DNA of 64,000 bases from Akebia trifoliata (lineage: Eukaryota; Streptophyta; Magnoliopsida; Ranunculales; Lardizabalaceae): contig CM030706.1 in NCBI GenBank assembly GCA_017979445.1, positions 22,895,884-22,959,883 on the forward strand. The letters run 5' to 3'. Position numbers and translations under genes: made by a program. Shown here piece by piece: positions 11,273 to 23,241 of the stretch. Numbering within the stretch: the stretch's first letter is position 1; each line of letters starts with the position of its first letter. The notes under the pieces are model-generated. The model saw only the letters and a list, made by a program, of their open reading frames with translations, ran no database searches and was not told where the DNA came from.

Positions 11273-13906
11273 AGTATGTGCATTATTTAGATCTGAATAT
11301 TTTGTAATTATGATATGATGTTGTGTAGTAGGTATTGATATTAGTAAGTATGATAATTTTGTTAGCAAAAATTGATATTATACATTTTTTGTACAGGTTT
11401 GTGGTCCTGATAGTTAGGGTTGTGTCCTAAGAATGGGTTAGGTGTTTCTAAGACTGTCGTGCATGCTTCAATTCCTTATAAGCAAGCCTTAGTGTCTGAG
11501 ACGACAATCCTTCATAATAGAGTGGATAAGTAGGCGAAAGAGGTGGGAAAGATGAATGAGACTTCACAATAATCTAATTTTTCTACTAGGATACCAATGG
11601 GGTCTTCCACCAATCTCAACAATTCTTCACAGGTAGAGCATTGCATTTTAGCATTGGATCATAAATCTTTGTGTTTTGACAGAAATACTATAGTTTTTAA
11701 ATGAAAATTAGATAATAGAAAATCGCTTCTTCAAAATCTACTCTTGCTAGGCTAGAATAACACAACTCCAGTCGAAAACCTGATGACTTAAAGCCCTTCC
11801 ACTTGCTTCTAAATGCATTGTTAGCTCTATGATTTAGAGAAGCATAGATGGTAATTTGAAAAAAAAAACACTGAGAACTGAAGTTGGTGGGTGGAGGTTA
11901 ATTGATTCAGTACAACTACCTGGAGTGGCTGCTATATTGTTCCATTTTGGTGCAGGACACAAAGAGGAAAAAAAGATAATTCGGGATGGGGAATCTAGTT
12001 TGAGTTAAGGATTTGGAGCATTCATGTTACTCTAGGAAAGTAAACAAGTTATTTGTACCATTGGTGACTGGAATCGTCATCAAGTAGTATCTGGTGCATT
12101 TGTGTTGCTTAAGGGAAGTTTGGAAATGGAAACTTATATGCTGGAGGAATAAAGGGAAAGGCCATGACCTCCCTGGTGAAAAATAGAGGGTATATAATTA
12201 GTTCATTTGCAGCATCAATTGTCATCTCTGTCTCACACATTTCTAATTAATTAGTTGACTGTATTCTTTATTGCTCACATAAAACAATTCATTTCTTATA
12301 GGACCAATAAGGTTCTCTTTCTTATAAAGTAATACTTCATTGCTTGCTCAAATGGATTACCATATCCAAAAATCCAACCCTACAGCCCTTTATGTTTTAT
12401 GAATATTTAGTTTTCAAAATCCTTATATAAGTGGTAGTTTAAGCCATTGTATAGTGATTATTTTTCACTGTATAAATGGAAGTCTAGACCTTTTGTAATG
12501 ATATATTTATATTCATGATTTAATAAAGGTGTGAACTTCTATTGTTGCAATGATATTGTCTACATGATTTTATAGGTAAGGCCCGATTCTCCACATCATG
12601 AGTCTCATTTTGATCCATCAAGCATACAGACAAGTCCTTATAAGGTGAATCGTTTACAACAACCACATGATTGTATTGCCGAAGGAAGAGTGATAGGTGC
12701 ATCTAATGCATATTCAGATAGTAACAATATCCTTATAGATGAGGTCTTTGATGGGAATGTGATTCTATAGAGTGGAGAAAGAACATTAGTTGATTTGACA
12801 TGCAACGATATTATTGATTGGCCTAAATTTAGACTAAAGTTTTCTTAAAGAGAGGTACTTTTCTTACTTTATATGGTAGATAGACACTAAACATTAAAAA
12901 ATTATAATAAAATAATTGAATGTTTGACAATGGTAGATATGAGAACTTTTTTATTTTGGGAACTTCTATTACGACACTAATTTTTACTAGCAGTAGCAGA
13001 AGATGAATGTTAATTCTGTGGTGATTTACATATGAATTGGGGTGTTGTTATCAAAAGTTCATGAGTGATCTTGAACTTATAATATGGTGGAAGATTGAGA
13101 GAAATCCTTATTTGCACCAAATCATCCATCTCTTGTATTCCAATATACAAATTTGTTATTTTAATTTGTATATTGACAACCTTTTATATTTCTATTATCT
13201 CTTATTACTAGAATGCATGTGGATTTGAGATGAGCTAATATGCCTTAATTCAGAAACTAGGCAAAGTATCTCTTCTTTTGACAATTTTTTGTTCATGTGT
13301 GAACTATTGGTCCAAACATTGCACATCACTCACATCCTCTTGTGATGTGTTGCTCACAAATGACTTGGAGGGCAACAAGCAGGAGATTATTGAAAATATG
13401 TGCTGAAGCAAAACTATTTATCTATTTATTTTGTAATTTGGTATATTAATATTTATTGCATAATTAATCAGATTGTTTTAGGTAGTCAATGTCACTACTA
13501 CTATATATCTGACAACGGTTTTTAATTTTTCAACCACAAATTTTGGCAATATGTCGCAAGAAGTAGGAATGCATGTTGTCCGTAAGAATTGCTACGTCAT
13601 TCTTTCCAAGGATCAAGAAAGATAGATGTTGATTTTGATATATACAAGTTAAGTGAAGTGAAGCTGGCAGAGGATAATTTTTGAGAAACAATTTTAAGCA
13701 TCGGGATGTGGTGCTTCAAATAATTTCATTTCAATTCTTTGAGTTGTTGACACAAAGGATAATTAATTTTTTGAACTTTATTGTTTTAGTAATGAACCTA
13801 AACTTTAGCTGAAACTATTTGGATTGAAACTAACACCATGAAAACAGAGCATGTTGGACTATGATTACACATGTAAAATTTGAAGGAAAATGGTTTCCAT
13901 TTGGGT
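11273..13906 (+). mobile_element. Truncated CACTA element remnant (copy 1)
   Basis: Collinear with 21653-22830 of the complete CACTA element, with extra DNA at about 11650-12530 and 12960-13430. Both ends are lost: the left to a Tat LTR fragment and the right at an LTR remnant. No CACTA terminus is present. The extra segments could be original introns deleted from copy 2, or later insertions. Confidence 0.72.
11397..12848 (+). pseudogene. En/Spm (CACTA) transposase, last two exons, decayed
   Basis: Exon-like blocks 11397-11632 and 12576-12848 correspond to exons at 21778-22014 and 22093-22365. The acceptors GTACAG and TATAG are intact. The coding parts contain stops, for example early in the first block where copy 2 reads CGPYSRGRVRG, and one in the second before the SGE motif. 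The family is the plant Ptta/En/Spm transposase; only its C-terminal part is here. Confidence 0.65.
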
Positions 13907-14722
13907 TAATTCTACATAAAATAATGTTTTTAAATAATTGCCCGAGTCAACTCATTAAATTTGATGCACGTGAATCCTAAATTAAATTTCGCTTTCATAA
14001 AAATGACCAATGAGCTGACTTGTTGATTTTTATACATGTGGCACTTAAGTAACTTCTCATTTATCAAAACTTGGCTTGCGAATTGACTCATTGATTTTTA
14101 TACATGTGGTTTTTAAGGTATTTTACATTTTTCAAAACATGGCCTGTGAGTTGACTTGTCAATATCTGTGCACATGATACTTAAAATGATTTTCATCCTT
14201 TTTTTAAACAAAAAGCCCAACAATTTGTGGGCATTAATTCACAAAATCAATTTATCGACTCATGCCACATGGAGCTTGCTGGAATTGGTTTGAAGTATAG
14301 GTTTTTTGAGGTTCTTGAATTCAACACTTGGAAAGCTTTTATTTTTTATCTTTAACAAAATCGTAGCCATAGGGTTCAATTGATCAATTTGATATAAAAT
14401 GATGACATTTCGACTGGCCGATTTCACATAAAATAATAATGATGATTGGACTATAGCATAACTCTAGTCTTTGCCTGTTGACCATAGGATTTTCTTGGAT
14501 CGTAGTAAAGACTGATCACTTTGATCGATGCGGGTTCGGTGCCTAATACCTTCTGAAACTCGTAGCTTGACCCCTTGCCCATTTCTCTTACCTGTGGATC
14601 GATCCAGATCCGTTTTACAGTTATTTTGGTTCCTAGGTGGCGACTTCCCATTCCCTAAAAATCCCCCAATTATCCATTTGATACTTTTTTATTATTTTTT
14701 AAAAGGTATTGAGGCGCTTTCA
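13907..14722 (+). repeat. Truncated Ogre/Tat LTR, 3' part
   Basis: Carries the conserved LTR tail in plus orientation: GTTCGGTGCCTAATACCTTCTG, GTTCCTAGGTGGCGACTTCCC (in part), and GAGGCGCTTTCA at the end. This parallels the tails at 6866 onward (minus strand) and at 39299. The 5' start TGTAGACACC is missing and no PBS follows, so this is an LTR fragment only. Confidence 0.72.
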
Positions 14723-15568
14723 TTATCCACTATCCCTATCGTTGGTGGTCTGATCGACGGCGTACACTATATCTAACTCCGATTAGATCATGTCCTTCAT
14801 CCAACTTGTGCAAAACATTCCACCGTTATCGTTCAATGACTATTTCAAATCAAATTTCTGGTACGTCAAATTTTGTTTTGGTTCATATATAAAAGGTATC
14901 CAATGATCTTCAAGTTTTCTATCTATTTTCTAAAACAAAACACATGATCATTCCTTCTCTCTTCTATTTTTTGTTCAATCCATGTAGTTTCATGAGTATC
15001 CATGATTTTTCATGGATTTTGGATGGATTTACATATTTGTAAATGATCTAAGCAAGTCAGATTATTTTTTTTATTAATTTTTTGGTTGGATTAATTATTT
15101 AAATGTGCCATGAAATATTGAGTTCACTTGTAAAATGAACTGAAAGTAGCAATTTGTAAGAATTAAGGGTTAGAATTTTACATGATCTGTTATTCATCAA
15201 TTTAAATACCCCTTAAATAATTCTCAATGAACTATCTTGATATGAAGGGGGTCACAAATCAGAATAATCTATAGGATTTACTATGTGGATGCCATGTAAT
15301 AAATAATATTCTAAAATTCTAGCCTTAAATCCATGTTTACTTGAGTTCCCTAATTCTTACCCAATGGGTTTTCATGTTTATCATTCTTGTGGTTTATATT
15401 TCTTGTACATTTTGATTTGGGTTCATGTTTATCATTGTTGTGGTTTGAATTTCTATTAGATTTGACTATGAATACATGCCTAATCATCATCGTGATTTCT
15501 ATTCATGTTGGATTTGGCTCTAAGAAATTGTTTAGTTTGATTGATGGAAAAAATATGACCATTGTTAG
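14723..15568 (+). other. Non-coding stretch with possible promoter of the broken Myb/SANT-like gene
   Basis: No coding sequence recognised. A TATA-like TATATAAAA lies at 14886-14894, followed by pyrimidine-rich leader-like DNA and an AT-rich stretch that could be an intron before the start codon at 15569. Promoter function is inference. Confidence 0.3.
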
Positions 15569-16270
15569 ATGGATGCTGATAATACAAAGGGCTTGAAAGT
15601 CAACTAGTCTCCCAAACAACACAAGGTTTGGGTAGAAATATGTTATGACCTAGTTAACGAAGTCCTAAAAAAGATCGGCTATGAAATCCTTGTGAGGGAA
15701 TTAAGAAAAAAAAATATGTGTTAAATATGTAGGGCACTAATGAAAAATAAAAGGGATAGATAAAAAAGAATTTGGGGACGTTGGAATAAAATTTGTGCGA
15801 ATAGTGGTGTTGTTTATGATCATAACACTGGGAAGTTAGATGCATCTGATAAGTGGTGAGATAGATGGTTGGAGCTATACAATTGTTAATTAATATATAT
15901 ATATTTTTATTTTTGGTGTTTTTCGATATAATTTAGGATTTTATATTATTTTTTATAGCACAATCCAAAAGATTCAATATTTCAATGGGAGCCTTTAAAG
16001 TTTGCGAAGGAATTAGATTTTATCTTTGAAGTTACATATGTTAATAGGGTGCAAATGTAGTCCCTTGCATCTGGTAGCATGCTACCAAGAAGTACATCAA
16101 GAGTTCATGATGAGGACACTGACGAGGATGATCTAGATTATATTCTCAAGACTCAACCACCAGATGAGAACCTAACTCCAAATGATGTCAACAAGCTTGA
16201 GGATAATGCTGTTCTTACTGTGCCCACACCCACTGCACCCGTTCATCGTAGAGGTGGAGTTATTCCATAG
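15569..16270 (+). pseudogene. Myb/SANT-like domain protein, broken
   Basis: Starts MDADNTKGLK and hits a stop after about 12 codons, then continues as VWVEICYDLVNEV. A further block reads WGRWNKICANSGVVYDHN and then TGKLDASDKW, ended by a stop. These are the conserved parts of the plant Myb/SANT-like DNA-binding domain (the RWD-L-W and tG-DasdeWW signatures), found in L10-interacting MYB-domain proteins and proteins of PIF/Harbinger transposons. An intron-like gap lies near 15885-15960. An acidic open tail follows (16079-16270: HDEDTDEDDLDYIL, then a proline/threonine-rich end). Several stops and frame changes make it a pseudogene. It may be a host gene copy or a Harbinger accessory gene. Confidence 0.6.
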
Positions 16271-17066
16271 CCACAAACTCTTAGATAAAAGATGACTAAT
16301 GCTTTGCAATTTGGTCAAACACTCGAGGAGTTACCTCTTCGTCGCATTCTTTATTATTTTAATCATCAGATGCATATGTTGCATTTAAAATGAATTTGTT
16401 CTAATAATATAAAAAGAAAAAAAAAATGCCATTTTTTGTTACTATGTTTGCCTCTAAAATATTCTTTCAAATTTTGGAATAAGATATACCCAAGGAATGA
16501 TTCTTTTTTCCTCCTGTTGACTGTGGAAGGGGAGAAGTTATAGTTGATAATCTGTTTTTAATTTTTCCTCAATTTCTTACACCCTTTTGATTTTTCCCCA
16601 TTAACAGGAATCGATGAATATATTATAAATATTTGTATTAATTAATTAATTATTATTTTTAAATTGTAGATGATTGGAATATTTATTTTTGGTATAAGAA
16701 CAATCATTCAAATGTTACTTTAACTTATAATTTTTTTAAAATTATTTGGTTTAAATTTATGTAATTGCATTATGAAATAGCAGTCACAAGGATTAAAAAC
16801 ATTATATAAAACCCCAATCATTTGAATCTATTAATGCTTTAAACAAAATATAATATTGAAAAAGTAGCTCTGCCTATTAGCAAATCTTTGAGATACCCCC
16901 ATACACCCGGTCTTCTCTAATACACTAATGGATAATGACCTAAATGTCCTCAACTTCAACTTGTAACCAAAATCCTTCATTTCTCTTATCTAAGCGTGAT
17001 ATCTTTAACTTAAATTTTTACCATACTCTTCAACCTTAAGATTTTAAATTTTGTTTACCATACTCT
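16271..17066. other. AT-rich intergenic DNA flanking the CACTA element
   Basis: No gene seen. Its last part (about 16861-16965) resembles the reverse complement of about 23500-23590, across the CACTA insertion. The three bases 17064-17066 (TCT) are the left target-site duplication of the CACTA element. Confidence 0.4.
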
Positions 17067-18266
17067 CACTACGTCACAAACACTTAAAAACAACTAAATA
17101 GTGCGGAAAAAACGACGGACTAAAGCCATCGTTTATATACGACGGTTTTCACCAATTGTTTAACCCTTAATGACGATTATAATAATCGATTATTAACAAT
17201 TAATTTAATCTGTCATTTAATTAGTAAAAGAATCAGTATTGCCACACCAAATTTTACTAATATTACACCGATTGGTGTGGCGTTAATAAAATTTGAGTAT
17301 CACTATTGCCGCACCAACTTTACCAAATCTCATATTCGATTTCTTATATTCGAGTTCTTCTCTGTATCTTCTTCCTCTATAACTCACATAAATTTGAGTA
17401 TCACTCGACTTCTTTCTCTCGTTTGTATCTTCTTCTCCTAAAAAAAAACCCTAGAGTTTTAAATCTCTAAAGAAAAAATCCGATTTCGATTTCTTCTCGG
17501 TTTCTTCTCTCACGATTTTGAGTTTCGGACTTACGAAACCAGGCGATGTTCGTGCGGTAATACTCTCTCTCTCTCTCAGGCATAATGTTTTCTACATCCA
17601 TTTGAGAATGATCTCTATCTATTTCTTGAATTTAAGCTAGGTTTTCCTTGAATAATGGAGGTTTCTAATGGTGAATAGATTTTCATTCCACAAATGTTGA
17701 TTGATCACTTCTTAACCTTTATTTATTCGCAGATCTCAAAGTTCTGTTACGGATTCTGCGATTTCAGTATTGATTCGAAGGTTCGCTCATCGTTGGTTCT
17801 ACTCATCTCTTGAAGCTCAGTAGATTGAGCTTGTTTGTTTGATCTGGTTGGATATCTTCTCGATTTCTTGGTATGGTTTTAACAATCCTCACTGATTTTT
17901 TTTAGTTTCTAGAATGAAATTCACTTATCTTCTTTAAGGAAATTTCACTCATCTGTGAAATTTGCTGTTGATTTGAAATTATGCATTTTTTTTTTTCGTT
18001 GATTTTGTTCTCTCATGGAGAATTCAAGTTCCTGCGAGTCTGGTTTGAGTGAGAAGTTTTGTGATTCTCTCATGTTAATGGCCCATTGAACATATTGTCT
18101 GATATATATATATATTTTTTCTCTTTTAAGGAGACAAAGGGACTTGTTTACACCAATGTAGCAAATTAAGAAACACATTGAGGGACAAAGCATGAAATTG
18201 TTTTTGGTATCTAAGATCATCATTAGGCAAGAAATAATTAAGGCAAGGGATCCACCTACCACCTAC

Positions 18267-18433
18267 CAGCATAACATGAGTAGGATAGAGCTTAATCCTA
18301 CATAGAGGGTCACCCAACGTATTGGTGAAGAAGGAAATCCCTTTTTTTTATATGACCCTGTGATACAGTTTCTCTCTAGCCTTTCCACCACCTCTAGGTC
18401 TCTATCTTCATTGTATTCCCTTACAAGGACCAT
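18267..18433 (-). pseudogene. HOOKLESS1-like N-acetyltransferase, first-exon fragment
   Basis: Minus-strand start codon at 18433 opens MVLVREYNEDRDLEVVERL, ERNCITGS. After a frame change near 18325-18345 it continues as LGDPLCRIKLYPTHVML. The HLS1/HLS1-like GNAT family begins with the same pattern: VREY-D, V-ERNCE-G, MGDPLCRIR-YPVHVMLVAE. Codons stop matching where a GTAGGT donor-like sequence follows (18266-18261), which suggests one captured first exon with its splice site. Upstream on the same strand is a CT-rich leader-like run, so part of the 5' UTR may have been taken too. The acetyl-CoA-binding core is absent, so no activity is expected. Confidence 0.72.
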
Positions 18434-18864
18434 ATTGTCTATATGGGTATCCATTCTTCTATTTGAAACTAACAAAAGAGAGAGAGAGAGAGACATTTTA
18501 GGTAGAAAGCATGAAGAGAGATTCAGTATTCTTATATCCTACTAAGAATTTACCTTTTGGGTTTACAAAATTATCCTTATTATTTACTAGTGAATTTTTT
18601 TTGGCAATATTTTGACAGTAAAAATTCATTAGTATTTATGAATAATGATAACAAATAATGGACAAATCAAATGTACAAGAACAAGAACAGAAACAACACA
18701 ATTATTCAAGGTAAGGATTCATTAGATCCTTTTAGTACAGAAAGAGAACAGTTTTATAATTATTTCCATGTGCTTCTCTCTCTCTCTCTCTCAACGAATA
18801 CAAAAGACAAAAATATAAAAAATTTATGGCAAGAGGTCCTCCATCAAGGTATTATCTAAAAAGG

Positions 18865-19300
18865 ATGAAGTTTAAAGAAAAAATAAAGAATCTCTACATA
18901 GTTCTTGTTGGCTTATAGAAAGAATATGACAAAGTATCTCAAAAATTAATTTTATGTGTATTAGAAAAAAATGAATCCAAAGTAGATAATTTTTTTTACA
19001 TAACTAAGGACTTTTAAAAGAACTATGATTAATATGAGAACAAATGATGATAAGATCATACATAAGTGGTTCTTCATTATGTATGACTTAACATCAAGGA
19101 TTAATGAATCCGTTAACATATAAAGCATGTAAAGATAGTTAATAATACCAGAGAATGAGTTAATAGAGAGAACTAATACTCTCGAGAGTTGTTTTAGAGT
19201 CTAAGGACTTGAGCACAGAAGGAGTAACAATAGAAACAAATTGCAAGAAAATTCCCCGAAACAATTACTTTTGTTTAGGTGAGTATAAGCATGTAAAGAT
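18865..19300 (+). pseudogene. LINE-type reverse transcriptase fragment
   Basis: Translated pieces read KFKEKIKNLYIVLVGL, stop, KEYDKVSQKLILCVLEKNES, then NMRTNDDK. They parallel the plant LINE RT block in which YREK-K-L-MVFIDLEKAYDRVP is followed by VLEKKG and VRTNDG. The catalytic YADD region is not seen. A later piece (about 19190-19250, ESKDL) may correspond to the region beyond it. It lies inside the CACTA element and is degenerate. Confidence 0.5.
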
Positions 19301-20854
19301 AGTTACTTTTGTTTTTGTCCTATAGAGGGTAAAGTTTCAGAATGAGTTAATTTGAAACCACTTTTTATAGGGTTAGAAGTTTCCAAACAGCTGTGGTATA
19401 TCCTCCAATGTAGTAGTTGGTGGCCACTTAAGACTGAAATTGTTTCCACCATATTGTTTCTCATAACAGAACTAAAATGTTGAAGCTTGAATGATGGAGA
19501 AAATGAGAAAGTAATCACTTGCTCCAGTGATAAGCATCTTCGAATTTTAAGTTTGTACAAATCATTTCTTGCAACTACTTTAAATTACCACTCTGTTTTC
19601 ATAGATTAGTCTTATGATACTTACCAATCACTGTTACCCTGCCTCCATCACAGACATGGTTAGAGCATTTAGGGAACCATTAGTAATATTGGAAAGCAAT
19701 GTGCATATACATGCTGGTGCAAGCTATGTGAAAAAGTTGCCCAGATACAAAAATGTGCTGGTAGGGATACATATGCATTGAGAAGTATTAGATGTATTCA
19801 TGTATATGTATACATGCATTGAAATCATTACATTTCCAACCATTTTTGTCTTCTAATATTGCATTTTTCATACGCCTTATGGCATTTTTATTGCCATTGG
19901 AAGTAGAAGATGGGTTAGATTAAATATACTTTGATGATTGTATAATGTAGACAATAGGTTAAAGTGAACCTCACATTCCTTACCTACAATCTTTGCAGTA
20001 CTTTCCCAAATCTCCCTAAATTCAATTACTTACCATCCCTTGTCAACTATTTGCCATTTCCTTTAGTAATATGACCTATAAGAGATTCAAAAAACAAAGT
20101 TTGTTTGTACAATTATTTAGATTTAAGTTATATTTACAATTCACTGTTCGTATCTTTTTTGCTTCAAATAGTGTTAGTGGTAGACATCTTTGGGTATTTG
20201 TCGCCTTAATTGTATGTTTGTTCTGACTTCTGAATGTAATCCATACGTAAAGTGGGGTATTGGGTGAAGAGGGCTTATTTTGGAGGTAAGGGAGTTCTAG
20301 GTTGATGTGGTTTTGATCAAATTCACAGCTACACAGCAGGCAAAGTATGGAGATATCCATCCCATTTCAAATTCGAAGAGACAACACGACTTAGACTAGA
20401 GGGGTAAGTCAATATAAGACTATATTGGTTGGTTTGATTGCCGTGAGTGGTTGTCAGTGGTTCATGAGAAAGTAAGGTGATCTATCAAATATCAACTATG
20501 GAGTATGGGCATTTTAATGATTTTGACCAAAAATGGGATTTTGCTGAAAATTCGTATCTTCTTTGAAGTAAAATGAGATTTCTTGGTGAAGGTTGCACAA
20601 GAATATCAACCTATTAAACATTAGATATAAACGTAAGGCAAGAAGCAATGGAGAGAAATTTAGCCAAAGTCATCCAGTTTCATTACTTGCACTTGTTAAA
20701 GAAACTACTAACAGTTGATTATTTGTAGAGATATTGAACACTTGCACCTTAACAGATAGATACACAGACATAATGAACATTTATCTTGGTTGGGCTTTTA
20801 TTCTCTTGATCTTATTGTAATTATGTGTATCACGATGGATGGAGGGGTGTATCT

Positions 20855-21036
20855 CTATGGGCACTTGTGATTGCCACCATGGGTAGTCATGTTGGCATAG
20901 CAAGGGCACTCATCTTCGTTCCCAGATGTTCCTGACGGAACACAGTTGCACCTCTCACAGCAGGTGTTGCATGCCCTTATGCAAATTTTGTGCCTTGATG
21001 CCTTGCTACATCGATAGTTGCAAGCCGATCCACAGT
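20855..21036 (-). pseudogene. GASA/snakin last exon, intact cysteine domain, captured in CACTA
   Basis: On the minus strand a splice acceptor TATACAG (ending at 21037) is followed by an exon reading DCGSACNYRCSKASRHKICI, RACNTCCERCNCVP, SGTSGNEDECPCYANMTTHG and GNHKCP, then a stop. All 12 cysteines of the GASA (gibberellin-stimulated, snakin-type antimicrobial) domain are present in the canonical spacing, with the family-typical KCP end. The first D codon is split by the intron. A polyadenylation signal AATAAA lies 53 bases past the stop (20802-20797). I found no signal-peptide exon in the following 500 bp, so the gene is incomplete. The domain shows no disabling change. Confidence 0.88.
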
Positions 21037-21578
21037 CTGTATAGTTGTAAAATTGCATCATTTAGTCACATTAGTCAATGGAATTATTTTCGCTCAATTT
21101 CTTTCTTATTTGGTATCAACTATGGTTGGAAATATATATATAGTTGTTAAAACAGTTGGGTACTCCTTAACCCAATTCATGTTCTCCACTATTATATGGG
21201 ACTGATTACTTGAAAATCACAAGTTATCCGTTGCACTCCAACTTTTAAAATTACTTATTTATTAAATCCCTACTAGCTGCACTTCTCATAAAGAAAAAAG
21301 TCCTCTTCAATCTTCCCATCAATTGACACCTCAGCCCTCTAAATTCCATGATGTAGAATGGGTTAAAAATTGATACCAATATGGTTTTCTTTGACTTATT
21401 ATGATGATCTGTTTGGCTATTTTGTATCTGTATTTGTTTTCTGGTATAGAGCCTCTCAATGAAATTGGGTCCCATGTTATTGTTGTAGGTAAGAAATAAA
21501 TTTAAAGGGACTTGTTTTGTTTTATTTTTTAAATAGTTGTTATTCTATATATTTCTTTATTATTATTTATTTTGCAAG

Positions 21579-22365
21579 AGGCCATCAATAGAATGATTGC
21601 TAATGACCCTTCTAATAAACATAACGATCTAGACCATGACCCCGTGGCTGTGGTATGTGCATTATTTTAATTAGGATATTTTGTAATTATGATATAATGT
21701 TGTGTAGTAGGCATTGATATTAGTAAGTATGATATCATATCGTTAGTAGGTATTGATATTATACACTTTTTGTACAGGTTTGTGGTCCTTATAGTCGGGG
21801 TCGTGTTCGGGGAATGGGTTCAGGTGTTTCCAAGACTTCCGTGCATGCTTCAATTCCTTACAAGCAAGCCTTGGTGTATGAGACAACAATCCTTCATAAT
21901 AGAGTGGATAAGTTGATGGAAGCGGTGCAAAAGATGAATGAGACTTTACAACAATCAAAATTTTCTACTAGGACACCAATGCGGTCTTCTAGCAATCTCA
22001 ACAGTTTTTCACAGGTACAACATTGGCATTTTACTTTTGATAGATGAGTGAACTTCTATTATTGCAATGATATTGTCTACATGATTTTATAAGTAAGGCC
22101 TGATTCTCCACATCATGAGTCACATTCTAATCCACCAAGCATACAGACAGGTCCTTGTAAGGTGAATCGCTTACAACGACCACATGATTGTGTTGCTAAA
22201 GGAAGAGTGATAGGTGCATCTAATGCAAATTCAGATAGTTACGATATTCTTATAGATGAGGCCCTTGATGGGAACGTGATTCTACAGAGTGGAGAAGGAA
22301 CATTCGTTGATTTGACATGCTGTGATATTATTGATTGGCCCAAATTTCAAATAAATTTTTACTGA
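21579..22365 (+). pseudogene. En/Spm-type CACTA transposase, C-terminal exons
   Basis: Three exons can be followed: 21579-21652 (EAINRMIANDPSNKHND..), 21778-22014 (VCGPYSRGRVRGMGSGVSK.., ending with a glutamine- and serine-rich stretch) and 22093-22365 (VRPDSPHHES.., then VAKGRVIGASNANSDSYDIL and IIDWPKF near the end). The first two have clean GT and AG borders, and the middle exon is fully open. The GRVRG-GSGV motif, a coiled DRMVELM-like segment (HNRVDKLMEAVQKMNETLQQ) and the final VA-G-V..IDWPKF domain are typical of plant Ptta/En/Spm transposase proteins. The acceptor of the last exon reads ATAAG where copy 1 has ATAG, so splicing may be broken. The protein would act in the nucleus in CACTA transposition if a full N-terminus existed. 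Confidence 0.68.
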
Positions 22366-22979
22366 ACAGAGGTACTTTTCTTACTTTATATGGTAAATAG
22401 ACACTAAACATAAAAAATTATAATAAAATAATTAAATGTTTGACAATGATAGTTATGAGAACTCTTTTATTTTGTAATTTGATATATTCATCTTTCTTGC
22501 ATAATTACTTGGATTGCTTTAGGTAGTCGGTGTCATTACTATATATCTGGCAATGTTTTTTAATTTTTCAACCACAGATTTCGACAATATGTCGCAAGAA
22601 GTAGGAATGTATATTATCCTTAAGAATTGCTACGTCATTCTTCTAAGGACCGAGAAAAACAGATGTTGATTTTGATTTCTACAAGTCAAGTGAAGTGAAG
22701 TTGGTAGAAGATATTTTTTGAAAAACTACTTTAAACATTAGGATGTAGATTAAAATCGACACTATGCAAAACAGGGCATGTTGGACTATGATTGCACATG
22801 TAAAATTTGAAGGAAAATGGTTTCCATTTGAAAAATGTAAATTTTTATTTTTTTGATGTATTTATTTATTTTATTAGATTTCAATTTTGTGTCCAATGAA
22901 AATTGTCATTTTCTTTTTAAGTGAAAAATATTAAAAATGACAAAGAATAATGGTTAATTACAAAAAAAAAGTTTGTCAC

Positions 22980-23238
22980 AAAAATGACGGTTTTAAGCCT
23001 TCGTTTATATCTATTAATTAAATTTAAATTCGACAAAAAAAGGAGGGGTTTGGGCCGTCGTTTTATTTTGACAGACCATGACCGTCATTTTCCACAACAC
23101 TTTGTTGACACGTGCCAACTGTCGTTTACTAAAAACGATATTGTTATTTACAACTGCTCTTGCGACGGCGGGGGCCGTCATTATTCTTAAAAAAACGACG
23201 GCTTTGGCCCGTCGTTTTTTGTGAAATATGACGTAGTG
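22980..23238. repeat. 3' subterminal repeats of the CACTA element
   Basis: Repeated CGACGG / CCGTCG-type motifs in both directions, for example ACGACGGCTTTGGCCCGTCG at 23194-23213, itself a near-palindrome, and GGGCCGTCG near 23050. The left end (17108-17155) carries matching ACGACGG units. Such repeats are the transposase binding sites in known CACTA elements. Confidence 0.75.
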
Positions 23239-23241
23239 TCT

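Larger units (their letters stand above)
17067..23238 (+). mobile_element. Complete CACTA (En/Spm) transposon carrying host gene fragments
   Basis: The element starts CACTACGTCA (17067-17076) and ends with its exact inverse TGACGTAGTG (23229-23238), flanked by TCT on both sides (17064-17066 and 23239-23241), the 3-bp duplication expected of CACTA transposons. Both ends carry subterminal repeats built from ACGACGG / CCGTCGT units. It is 6172 bp long. Transposase exons are at 21579-22365 on the plus strand. The left two thirds hold an HLS1-like exon (minus), a LINE reverse-transcriptase fragment (plus) and a GASA exon (minus). The conserved N-terminal parts of the transposase were not recognised, so it is probably non-autonomous. 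Confidence 0.9.

Noticed and set aside
17242..17280. 9-bp perfect inverted repeat CCACACCAA/TTGGTGTGG
   Set aside because: Short stem with a loop over 20 bases; insufficient for a functional claim.
19303..19560. 85-codon minus-strand frame inside the CACTA element, considered as a second HLS1 exon
   Set aside because: Its translation does not follow HLS1 family blocks; no support.
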